DNA of 42,374 nt from Flavobacteriaceae bacterium (GTDB taxonomy: Bacteria; Bacteroidota; Bacteroidia; Flavobacteriales; Flavobacteriaceae). This document shows positions 1 to 7,179 of the stretch, piece after piece (the stretch's first letter is position 1; every line of letters starts with the position of its first letter). Under the pieces are notes generated by a model. The model was not told the DNA's origin and ran no database searches. It saw only the letters and a program-made list of their open reading frames with translations. The position numbers were made by a program, and so were the translations under genes. Where the stretch lies: the NCBI GenBank assembly GCA_021647885.1, contig JAKITV010000019.1:1-42374 (forward strand), in the 5' to 3' direction.

Positions 1-2
1 TA

Positions 3-110
3 GAAACCTTTGAAGAAATTTTAAAGGAAAAACAAAACTCTAAAGGAATTAAGATTACATACGAGTCAAAATTTTTACGTCATTTTACAGCAAATTTTGA
101 AAGAGTTTAA
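3..110 (+). CDS. C-terminal end of an unidentified protein (partial)
   Basis: The first 108 bases read as an open frame that enters from the left edge and ends in TAA. They encode 35 residues, rich in Lys and Glu and ending in ...HFTANFERV. I do not recognise a family from so short a tail. It runs convergently towards the SDR gene, whose stop lies 29 bases further on. The frame is the only one of the three plus frames that stays open here and the composition looks protein-like, but a chance open stretch of this length cannot be excluded. Confidence 0.5.
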   Translation, partial: ETFEEILKEKQNSKGIKITYESKFLRHFTANFERV

Positions 111-139
111 TTATCCTTTTAGAAAATTATGGTCAATTT

Positions 140-823
140 TTAAGGCGTGGAATTAGAAACCTGCAATACTTTACCATTATAGAATTGATTTCCTGTTAAT
201 GCAAAATCAAAAATATATTGTGCCATTTCTAAAGCTGTTGTTGGTGCTTTATAATCTGGAAAGGCTTCTTTAAGCATTTCAGTTTGTACAGCTCCAAGTG
301 CTAATACATTAAATGAAGGTCCTGTGTCTTTATATTCCTCAGCTAATAATTCGGTTAATGTAATTATTGCGCCTTTGCTAGAACTATATGCTGCCAATCC
401 TGAGAATTTCACACTACCTTGAACGCCTCCCATTGAGCTTATGGTTACCACATGACTGTCACTTTTCATAAACGGAATAACGATTCTTGTCATTTCGGCA
501 ACTCCATAGACATTGGTTTTGTAAACTTCTTCAAAATCTTTTATAGTAGTTTCTGCAAACGGTTTATTTAAAAGTGTTCCTGCATTATTAATTAAAATAT
601 CGACCTGTTTCCATTCTGAAGAAATAAACGCTTCAGCTTTTTTATAATCTTCAGGATTACTTAAATCGAAAGAAAAAGTAGTTACGTTATCTAAATTCAA
701 ATTTGAAATGGGTTTAGAGTTTCTTGATAACGCCAATACATTATGACCTGCTTCAGCAAACAGTTTAACCAATTCAAAACCTATACCTCTACTTGTTCCT
801 GTTATAATGATGTTTTTACTCAT
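140..823 (-). CDS. SDR family NAD(P)-dependent oxidoreductase
   Basis: This 227-residue cytosolic protein is a classical short-chain dehydrogenase/reductase. The N-terminal beta strand leads into the dinucleotide-binding motif TGTSRGIG (residues 8-15). NNAG follows at about 79-82, then the catalytic Ser in ISSMGG and the YSSSKGA motif that carries the active-site Tyr and Lys. The length is slightly short of the usual 240-260, with the C-terminal substrate region compact, so the substrate cannot be told. Its ATG start overlaps the end of the upstream M28 peptidase gene by 8 bases, so the two are almost certainly translated from one message. The reaction is some alcohol/ketone oxidoreduction; the family call is firm and the substrate unknown. 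Confidence 0.9.
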   Translation of the reverse strand: MSKNIIITGTSRGIGFELVKLFAEAGHNVLALSRNSKPISNLNLDNVTTFSFDLSNPEDYKKAEAFISSEWKQVDILINNAGTLLNKPFAETTIKDFEEVYKTNVYGVAEMTRIVIPFMKSDSHVVTISSMGGVQGSVKFSGLAAYSSSKGAIITLTELLAEEYKDTGPSFNVLALGAVQTEMLKEAFPDYKAPTTALEMAQYIFDFALTGNQFYNGKVLQVSNSTP

Positions 824-1769
824 TGTGCATTTTAATTTCCTTAGTTGGTGTTTTACTCATGGTTTCAATTACAGGAATTATTTTGTTTATTAAACTTGCC
901 ATATGTTCATAATTCATCAAGTCTGCTTCATCTCCAACTTTGTGATATTGATTATAATTACTTAAATCACAACTAGAAATAGTTTGACAAGGTAAATTAA
1001 ACTCGTTATAAAACGGATAGTTATCGGATGCTTTAAACAAGCCGTATTTTTTTGAAACTTCTGAAAATCCTATAAGATTGCTTTTTGCATACTCATTCAT
1101 TTTAGTTGCCATATTTGACAAATCGTACCCTGTTGCAAAAGCTATATAATCTCTATCTGGAAAAGGGACTCCTGTCATTTCAAAATTAATCATAGTGTAC
1201 AAATCAATATTTTGAGCCTTTAATTTTTTGGCTAGATGCTTTGAGCCTAAAAGCCCTCTTTCCTCAGCAGAAAATAATGCAATTATAATGCTTCGTTTAT
1301 TACTTCTTTTAGCTGAAAAATATTTTGCAATGGCAAGAGTTGTTGCTGTTCCTGTTGCATTATCATTGGCTCCATTGGCAATAGAATCATTCCCAACTTG
1401 TTTTGAACGCGTACCTATATGATCGTAATGTGCTCCAATAATGATAACTTCATCTTTTAATTTAGCATCGTTACCTTCAATAAATCCAACCACATTAAAC
1501 GCCTCTAAACTATCCACTTTAAAATTATCGCGATAGGTTTTAAAATATGGTTTTACTCCATAGGTTTTTAATTGTGCCTCAATATACCTTGCTGATTTTT
1601 CTATACCTTCACTTCCTGTGTCTCTACCTTTAGTATCATTTGAGGCGAGATACTCAACCATATCTTTAATTTCATTACTAGTGATTGTAATGGTTTTAGA
1701 ATCTTGGTTAATTGATGGTTTACAACTAAATGTAAATACAATAAACAATAAAAGTATTATCTTTTTCAT
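816..1769 (-). CDS. M28 family zinc aminopeptidase, lipoprotein
   Basis: The protein has 317 residues. It begins with a lipoprotein signal (hydrophobic run then FTFSC, Cys16 as the lipidated residue), so it should be membrane-anchored outside the cytoplasm. The peptidase domain shows the M28 zinc ligands in order: His114 and Asp116 in GAHYDHIG, Asp136 in ANDNATG, the catalytic Glu pair 169-170 in SAEERGLLG, Glu in NFEMTG, and a C-terminal His in QYHKVGDE. All expected metal ligands are present, so it is probably active on peptides with a free N-terminus. The gene is first in a two-gene operon with the SDR gene downstream (8-base overlap). Family is clear; substrate is not. Confidence 0.88.
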   Translation of the reverse strand: MKKIILLLFIVFTFSCKPSINQDSKTITITSNEIKDMVEYLASNDTKGRDTGSEGIEKSARYIEAQLKTYGVKPYFKTYRDNFKVDSLEAFNVVGFIEGNDAKLKDEVIIIGAHYDHIGTRSKQVGNDSIANGANDNATGTATTLAIAKYFSAKRSNKRSIIIALFSAEERGLLGSKHLAKKLKAQNIDLYTMINFEMTGVPFPDRDYIAFATGYDLSNMATKMNEYAKSNLIGFSEVSKKYGLFKASDNYPFYNEFNLPCQTISSCDLSNYNQYHKVGDEADLMNYEHMASLINKIIPVIETMSKTPTKEIKMHNE

Positions 1770-1945
1770 TGATTTTGTTTTGTTTGGGTTTAAAGATAAA
1801 AAATACTTTATACAATAGGATTAAAATATATTCTTAATGAAACTTAAAAACCAATTACTATTTAACTAGCATAATATTAAATTGTTAGCTTTTAAAGTTC
1901 ATAAAAAATCATTAAATTGTAAGACTATCGTTAATTGGTTTAAAA

Positions 1946-2740
1946 ATGAAAAGCAACAATACTTCAGATGATAAAAATTTGGAAATGAAGTATGTTATGG
2001 TAATAGAAACCAGTGACTATTTGAATAGACTTGAAGCGCATCAATTTAACTTATTTACTCAAAAATTACACAATAGTGTTTCTAAAACGCTTCAGAAATT
2101 TAAAGGAAAAATTATTAGTTATAATGACAATACGTATCTTGTTTCTTTTAAATCTGTAACCAATGCTGTGTTATGTGCTTTAAAAATTCAGTCTAATTTT
2201 AAATATATCACACCAAAGTTTGATTCCTCCATTCGAAAGCTCAAAATTGCAATAGCTCATTTAAATGTAAATAAAGATGCTCTAATACTTGCAACCAGAA
2301 TGTGTGAAGTGGTAAAAAATGAAATTGTAATTTCATCAGAGGTAAAAACACATTATGAAAGTGAAAACAGGAATTTTTTTATTAACAAAGAACATATTAG
2401 AACCTTAAATTTTTCTGAAGAACAATTTTTAATCAATTTGATGAATTATATTGAAACCATTTGGAATGATTCTAGTTTTAGCACAAGCAAGTTAAGTAAA
2501 CCCTTAAAATATAGCACATCACAAGTATATCGGAAAATCACCTCATTAACAGGAAAATCCCCTAGTGCTTTTATAAAAAATTTTAGACTTAATAGGGCGT
2601 TAAGCCTAATACATAAACGCAAAGGAAATATTACTGAAATAGCACAACAAACAGGGTTTAAAAGTGCGACTTACTTTTCAAAATGCTTTAAAGATAAATT
2701 TGAAGTTACACCAATAACATATTCAAAACAACATGCATAA
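1946..2740 (+). CDS. AraC-type transcriptional regulator with degenerate nucleotide-cyclase-like N-terminal domain
   Basis: The protein has 264 residues. Residues about 180-262 form an AraC-type double helix-turn-helix: the second unit reads ITEIAQQTGFKSATYFSKCFK and is followed by the usual F-x-V-T-P. The N-terminal half (about 14-140) follows the layout of class III adenylate/guanylate cyclases: a strand starting MKYVMVIE, then GKIISYNDNTYLVSFKS where active enzymes have a GDG hairpin, then TNAVLCALKIQ, then a VVKNEIVISSEV-like segment. The metal-binding Asp positions of true cyclases are not conserved (YNDN replaces GDG), so I infer a ligand-sensing or dimerisation role and no catalysis. 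No membrane segment. The gene stands alone, with its own terminator just after the stop. DNA-binding domain is certain; the cyclase resemblance is from pattern only. Confidence 0.82.
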   Translation: MKSNNTSDDKNLEMKYVMVIETSDYLNRLEAHQFNLFTQKLHNSVSKTLQKFKGKIISYNDNTYLVSFKSVTNAVLCALKIQSNFKYITPKFDSSIRKLKIAIAHLNVNKDALILATRMCEVVKNEIVISSEVKTHYESENRNFFINKEHIRTLNFSEEQFLINLMNYIETIWNDSSFSTSKLSKPLKYSTSQVYRKITSLTGKSPSAFIKNFRLNRALSLIHKRKGNITEIAQQTGFKSATYFSKCFKDKFEVTPITYSKQHA

Positions 2741-2775
2741 AAAATCCTGCTTCAAAATACATGAAACAGGATTTT
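2741..2775. terminator. Bidirectional rho-independent terminator
   Basis: The sequence starts with AAAATCCTG right after the stop of the AraC-type gene, and the complementary CAGGATTTT closes it. The stem is 13 pairs with one C/A mismatch and a loop of about 7 bases, flanked by an A-run on the left and a T-run on the right. It can therefore end transcripts from both convergent genes. Confidence 0.85.
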
Positions 2776-2791
2776 AGATTCTTACTTTGAG

Positions 2792-2811
2792 ATTCCAGCC
2801 TACGCAGGAAT
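2792..2811. repeat. REP-like hairpin overlapping the 3' end of pdhC
   Basis: ATTCC-A-GC, a CTAC loop and GC-A-GGAAT form a hairpin with one A/A mismatch. It matches the type of short dispersed palindrome (GATTCC...GC...GGAAT) common between flavobacterial genes. Here it overlaps the end of the E2 coding frame: the TAG stop lies in the loop and the codons for Ile-Pro-Ala lie in one arm. Confidence 0.6.
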
Positions 2812-4065
2812 TAACATCGTAACAGGATTCTCAATATAGCCTTGCAAAGTTTGAAGAAATAACGATCCTGTTGCACCATCTACTGTTCTATGGTCACAAG
2901 CCATAGATAATTTCATAGTATTGCCAACAACAACTTGTCCATCTTTAACCACTGGTTTTTGTAAAATAGCTCCAACCGAAAGAATTGCAGAATTTGGTTG
3001 ATTGATTATCGATGTAAAACTCTCTATACCAAACATCCCTAAATTAGAAATGGTAAAGGTACTGCCTTCCATTTCTTCAGGCTTAAGTTTTTTATTTCTG
3101 GCTCTTACTGCATAATCTTTAACTGCAACTCCAATTTGCTGTAAACTTTGCTCGTTTGCAAAACGTACTACAGGCACTACCAATCCATCTTCTACAGCAA
3201 CAGCAACGCCAATATGCACGTGGTTATTCAATCGCATTCTATCATCAAACCATTGCGAATTTACTTGTGGATGCTGCTTTAATGCTAAAGCACAGGCTTT
3301 AACAATCATATCGTTATACGAGATTTTTGTGTCTGGAATAGTGTTGAATTGCTGACGAAATGCAATAGCATTATCCATATCAAACTCAACATTCAAATAA
3401 TAATGTGGTGCAGAGAATTTAGATTCCCCTAAACGTTTTGCAATCACTTTTCGCATTTGCGAATGCTTAACCTCATCAAAATCTTCTTTACCTGAAGCAA
3501 TAAATTTAGCAACTGGTGTTGTGGATTGAGATACTGTAGATGGAACAAAATTTTCAACATCACGTTTAATAATACGTCCATTTTCTCCAGAACCTTGTAC
3601 TTGTGATAAATCAACACCTTTATCTTGGGCTAATTTTTTTGCTAATGGAGATGCGATAATACGTCCGTTAGACGTTGAAACTGTTGTTGGAGATGATTCA
3701 ACAATTGGTGTTGCTGTTGGAGTAGTAACCTTTTCTTCAACTGCTTTTGCAGTTTCTTTAGTAGGCGTTTCTTCAACAGTAGGTTTGTTTGCTTTAAAAT
3801 CTTTTATTAAAGCATCCACATCTTCATTTTTATCGCCAATAATTGCAAGTAAGGAATCCACTGGAGCTGTTTCACCTTCCTGAATACCAATATATAACAA
3901 TGTGCCTTCGTTAAAAGATTCGAACTCCATTGTTGCTTTATCAGTTTCAATTTCTGCAAGAATATCTCCTTCTACTATGGTATCACCTATATTTTTTAAC
4001 CAAGTTGCAACAGTACCTTCTTCCATAGTGTCGCTTAAACGTGGCATTGTAACTATTTCAGCCAT
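2800..4065 (-). CDS. pdhC: Pyruvate dehydrogenase complex E2, dihydrolipoyllysine acetyltransferase
   Basis: E2 forms the core of the pyruvate dehydrogenase complex and moves the acetyl group from lipoate to CoA. The 421-residue protein has one N-terminal lipoyl domain (residues 1-80, lipoylated Lys43 in ETDKATM), a Pro/Thr/Glu-rich linker, a peripheral subunit-binding domain (about 134-172), and a catalytic domain from about 200 to the end. The active-site His392 and Asp396 are in DHRTVDGATG. Many flavobacterial E2 proteins carry two lipoyl domains and are over 500 residues; this one has one. It follows the E1-alpha gene with only 3 bases between. The C-terminus MLIPA is longer than the common ENPVTMLL-type ending because a REP-like hairpin supplies the last codons. 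Confidence 0.95.
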   Translation of the reverse strand: MAEIVTMPRLSDTMEEGTVATWLKNIGDTIVEGDILAEIETDKATMEFESFNEGTLLYIGIQEGETAPVDSLLAIIGDKNEDVDALIKDFKANKPTVEETPTKETAKAVEEKVTTPTATPIVESSPTTVSTSNGRIIASPLAKKLAQDKGVDLSQVQGSGENGRIIKRDVENFVPSTVSQSTTPVAKFIASGKEDFDEVKHSQMRKVIAKRLGESKFSAPHYYLNVEFDMDNAIAFRQQFNTIPDTKISYNDMIVKACALALKQHPQVNSQWFDDRMRLNNHVHIGVAVAVEDGLVVPVVRFANEQSLQQIGVAVKDYAVRARNKKLKPEEMEGSTFTISNLGMFGIESFTSIINQPNSAILSVGAILQKPVVKDGQVVVGNTMKLSMACDHRTVDGATGSLFLQTLQGYIENPVTMLIPA

Positions 4066-4068
4066 AAC

Positions 4069-5067
4069 CTATAATTTATGTTGTAAAAATGGATAATCTT
4101 CTTGCTCATAAACCGCATCATACATTACATTCTTTTCTGGATAAGGAGATTCGTCTGCAAATTTCTCGCATTCTATAACCATCTCTTTAACACGCTTGTC
4201 TATTTCAGCAAGCTCATTTTCTGAAGCATATTTCTTATCAAGAATAACATCTTTTACTTGTGTAATTGGATCAATCTTCTTGTATTCAGCTACTTCATCT
4301 TTTGTTCTATAATGCTGAGCATCACTCATAGAATGTCCTCTATATCTGTAAGTTTTCATTTCTAAAAAAGAAGGCCCTCCTCCTTGTCGTGCTCTTTGTA
4401 TAGCTTCGTTTACTGCTTCTGCAACTTTTACAGGGTTCATTCCATCAACTGGTCCAGAAGGCATTTCGTAACCCAATCCAAGTTTCCAGATTTCGGTATG
4501 ACTTGCAGTACGTTCTACCGAAGTTCCCATTGCATAGCCATTGTTTTCACAAATAAAAACCACTGGAAGATTCCAAAGCATTGCCAAATTAAAAGTTTCG
4601 TGTAACGACCCTTGTCGCGCAGCTCCATCTCCAAAGCAGCATAAAGTTACAGCACCAGTTTCATGATATTTATCTCCAAACGCCATTCCTGCACCTAAAG
4701 GAATTTGACCTCCTACAATACCATGACCTCCATAAAAACCATGTTCTTTAGAAAAAATGTGCATAGAACCTCCAAGACCTTTAGAAGTACCTGTTGCTTT
4801 ACCATAAAGTTCTGCCATAACACGCTTAGGATCAACTCCCATTCCTATAGGCTGCACATGATTACGATATGCTGTAATCATTTTGTCTTTGGTTAAATCC
4901 ATAACATGTAAAGCTCCTGCTAATATAGCCTCTTGTCCATTATATAAGTGAAGAAAACCTCTTACTTTTTGTTGAATATATACTGCTGCAAGTTTATCTT
5001 CAAACTTTCTCCAGAAATACATATCTTCATACCATTTAAGATAGGTTTCTTTAGTGATTTTTTGCAT
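4069..5067 (-). CDS. pdhA: Pyruvate dehydrogenase E1 component, alpha subunit
   Basis: E1-alpha binds thiamine diphosphate and, with E1-beta, decarboxylates pyruvate. The 332-residue protein shows the ThDP-binding motif from GDGAARQG (146-153) to the paired Asn in ICENN (175-176). It also has the GLGGSMHIF stretch and the phosphorylation-loop-like YRYRGHSMSDAQHYR, which holds the substrate-channel residues. The gene is first in a two-gene operon with E2. E1-beta (pdhB) is not in the window, so the complex depends on a gene elsewhere. A strong Bacteroidetes-type promoter lies about 86 bases upstream. Confidence 0.96.
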   Translation of the reverse strand: MQKITKETYLKWYEDMYFWRKFEDKLAAVYIQQKVRGFLHLYNGQEAILAGALHVMDLTKDKMITAYRNHVQPIGMGVDPKRVMAELYGKATGTSKGLGGSMHIFSKEHGFYGGHGIVGGQIPLGAGMAFGDKYHETGAVTLCCFGDGAARQGSLHETFNLAMLWNLPVVFICENNGYAMGTSVERTASHTEIWKLGLGYEMPSGPVDGMNPVKVAEAVNEAIQRARQGGGPSFLEMKTYRYRGHSMSDAQHYRTKDEVAEYKKIDPITQVKDVILDKKYASENELAEIDKRVKEMVIECEKFADESPYPEKNVMYDAVYEQEDYPFLQHKL

Positions 5068-5152
5068 CTACTAATGTTTTATTGAATTAATTTTAACATT
5101 ATCTTAGTCAAACCTCGTGAATTTTTTCAAAAGGTATTGATAAAGCGAACCA

Positions 5153-5181
5153 CAAAAGTAACACTTTGCTTGGTATTGCAA
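5153..5181 (-). promoter_or_regulatory. Predicted Bacteroidetes-type promoter of pdhA-pdhC
   Basis: Read on the minus strand: TTG (5179-5181), an 18-base spacer, then TACTTTTG (5153-5160), an exact match to the -7 consensus TAnnTTTG. It lies 86 bases before the pdhA start in a 204-base gap that otherwise holds nothing recognisable. Confidence 0.7.
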
Positions 5182-5271
5182 AACAGTAATACATAAATTT
5201 AAAGCGATTGATGTTTTTCTGAAATAACCTCGATAGTTATAGAAATATTATAATTTGTTAAAGCTTATCTT

Positions 5272-5754
5272 TTATAGAACAGATTTATCGAATACCAATG
5301 GCAATAAATTTGCTAATGAATTGGATTTTACAACTTTACCAGTTTCTCCCATAAAATAGATTTCAATAGGTGTTTCTTGATTTACTTCGTATTCTGCAAT
5401 GGCTTGTCTGCAAGCTCCACAAGGCGGAATAGGGCTATTAGTCGATTTTGTTTGTGATCCAGCTGTAATAGCCATTTTTAAAATTTTTGTATTGGGATAT
5501 TTTGCTCCTGCATAATAAATGGCTGTACGCTCTGCACATAAACCAGAAGGATATGATGCGTTTTCTTGATTACTACCAGTAATAATTTCTCCATTCTCTA
5601 AAAGTAACGCCGCACCAACACTAAACTTGGAATATGGTGCATAGGCTTTATCTCTTGCACTAGATGCCTGTTTCATTAAACTCTGAATAATATCTGGAAC
5701 TTCTTCAATAGTATTAAAAACATAAAGTATAGATTCTATTTTAACTTCTTTCAT
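5272..5754 (-). CDS. cdd: Cytidine deaminase
   Basis: The enzyme deaminates cytidine and deoxycytidine to uridine and deoxyuridine in pyrimidine salvage in the cytosol. In this 160-residue protein the zinc site is complete: Cys73-Ala-Glu75 in LCAERTAIYYA, with Glu75 as proton shuttle, then Pro-Cys-Gly-Ala-Cys (Cys112 and Cys115). The substrate-binding stretch PYSKFSVGAALL (40-51) is also present. The length is that of a homotetrameric Cdd with about 20 extra N-terminal residues. It lies between the porV terminator and the pdhA promoter region, on the same strand as both, and is probably its own unit. Start ATG at 5754; no better internal start. Confidence 0.95.
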   Translation of the reverse strand: MKEVKIESILYVFNTIEEVPDIIQSLMKQASSARDKAYAPYSKFSVGAALLLENGEIITGSNQENASYPSGLCAERTAIYYAGAKYPNTKILKMAITAGSQTKSTNSPIPPCGACRQAIAEYEVNQETPIEIYFMGETGKVVKSNSLANLLPLVFDKSVL

Positions 5755-5800
5755 ATTTTATAATCTAATATATTTATAAAGTTACGAAACTGTTTTAGAC

Positions 5801-5828
5801 AAAAAAACTATTGTCATAAAACAATAGT
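5801..5828 (-). terminator. Rho-independent terminator after porV
   Basis: On the minus strand an ACTATTGT/ACAATAGT stem (5821-5828 with 5807-5814, loop of 6) is followed by a run of seven T (5801-5807). It lies 30 bases after the porV stop and before cdd, so it separates the porU-porV transcripts from cdd. Confidence 0.8.
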
Positions 5829-5857
5829 CTTTTCAATATCTATTATATTATTTCTTT

Positions 5858-7099
5858 CTAATACTCATCATATTCGCCATCTCCAAAATTAAATGTTAAA
5901 GAAAATCGCAATGTGTTTTCTAATGGGCTTTGTACTTTAGAAGCTGAAAACAAATATGATAAATCTATATTAATAGTCGTGTATTTAAATCCTGCACCTA
6001 AAGCAAAGAATTTTCTTGCTCCTTTGTCGTCGCTCTCATTAAAATATCCTAATCTCATTGCAAATGAGTCTTGATATTGATATTCTGCTCCAAGTGCCCA
6101 AGTAAATTCTTTGAGCTCTTCGCTAAACCCTCCTGGCGCATCTCCAAATGATTGAAATACTCCTGAAAGAAAATTTACATCTGGATCTTGACCTGATATA
6201 ATAACGTTTTCTCGAACTGAAGCTCCTAGCTCATCTATATCTTCTCCATCATAAATACCATTCCCATTATTATCAGTAAACTCAAATTCTTCACCTAAAA
6301 TTGGAGGTGTAGGCACTAAAAGTTTAGCAACTTCCAGAGTTACTGCAAGCTTATTATATTCGTCGAAAATAAAATCGAATCCTCCTCCTAACCTCAACGT
6401 AGTTGGCAAAAAATTCTCTCTGCCAGCATCGTCATATTTAATTTTTGGCCCTAGATTTTGAATGGCGAAACCACCTCTCCAACGTCCATTATAACTATCG
6501 TAAGCATTTTCTTCACTTTGGTAAAAACCAGCAATATCTACTCCTATTGAGCTCGCTGCGCTAGCATTAATATCTACTGCCTGAATTCTAAGGTCAGATC
6601 TTAAATATCGTAATCCTATTGCCATAGAAAATTGATCGGCTAATCGTAATGAATATGAAGCATCAATAGTTAACTCGTTAGGTTTCTCTATTAAAGCTTG
6701 AGAAAATTCATCCTGAACAATTTCTATCTCTCCGAGGCTAAAATATTTAAAACTTACAGCAAAGGCACTTCTTTCATCTAACCTGTTAAAGTAAGTTACA
6801 TTTGCCAGAAAAATATCATTAACGAGCTTACTTAAATATGGAGTATAACTAACGCCTATTCCAGATTTAGTTTCAGAAAATGCATATTTTGATGGATTCC
6901 AATGTTGTGAGTAGGCATCTGCCGAAGTTGCAACTCCCATATCTCCCATTCCTGCTGCACGAGCATCTGACGCTATCAACAAAAATGGAACACCAGTAGT
7001 TATTACTCTAGAATCATTTGTGTTTGGGATAATTGTTGTTTGCGCATTTGCTTTTACAAAAAACCCAATGGTTATAAAAGCTAAAATATAATTCTTCAT
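5858..7099 (-). CDS. porV: Type IX secretion outer-membrane protein PorV
   Basis: PorV is a FadL-like outer-membrane barrel that takes cargo from the translocon and delivers it to the PorU sortase at the cell surface. The 413-residue protein has a signal peptide (cleavage after AKANAQ-type site, residue 20). The family segment GVPFLLIASDARAAGMGDMGVATSADAYSQHWNPSK follows at 36-71, then amphipathic strands, and a C-terminal Phe-rich strand close to the end (LRFSLTFNFGDGEYDEY). Residues 276-289 (DNNGNGIYDGEDID) look like an acidic calcium-binding loop. It lies directly downstream of porU on the same strand but also has its own predicted promoter. The pairing with porU and gldJ makes the call secure. 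Confidence 0.95.
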   Translation of the reverse strand: MKNYILAFITIGFFVKANAQTTIIPNTNDSRVITTGVPFLLIASDARAAGMGDMGVATSADAYSQHWNPSKYAFSETKSGIGVSYTPYLSKLVNDIFLANVTYFNRLDERSAFAVSFKYFSLGEIEIVQDEFSQALIEKPNELTIDASYSLRLADQFSMAIGLRYLRSDLRIQAVDINASAASSIGVDIAGFYQSEENAYDSYNGRWRGGFAIQNLGPKIKYDDAGRENFLPTTLRLGGGFDFIFDEYNKLAVTLEVAKLLVPTPPILGEEFEFTDNNGNGIYDGEDIDELGASVRENVIISGQDPDVNFLSGVFQSFGDAPGGFSEELKEFTWALGAEYQYQDSFAMRLGYFNESDDKGARKFFALGAGFKYTTINIDLSYLFSASKVQSPLENTLRFSLTFNFGDGEYDEY

Positions 7100-7149
7100 G
7101 TTTAATATTTAATTTTAATTACTGCTATACCTAACATTAATGAATTGGA

Positions 7150-7179
7150 CAAATATAATTCATTATTAGAGTATAACAA
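7150..7179 (-). promoter_or_regulatory. Predicted promoter of porV, overlapping the end of porU
   Basis: On the minus strand TTG (7177-7179), a 19-base spacer and TATATTTG (7150-7157) match the Bacteroidetes consensus exactly. The -33 element lies inside the last codons of porU. porV may therefore be transcribed both with porU and alone. Confidence 0.6.

Noticed and set aside
1228-1422. Small plus-strand open frame inside the M28 gene
   Set aside because: It is a shadow of the minus-strand peptidase, which has full family motifs; the same holds for the other short frames overlapping large genes.
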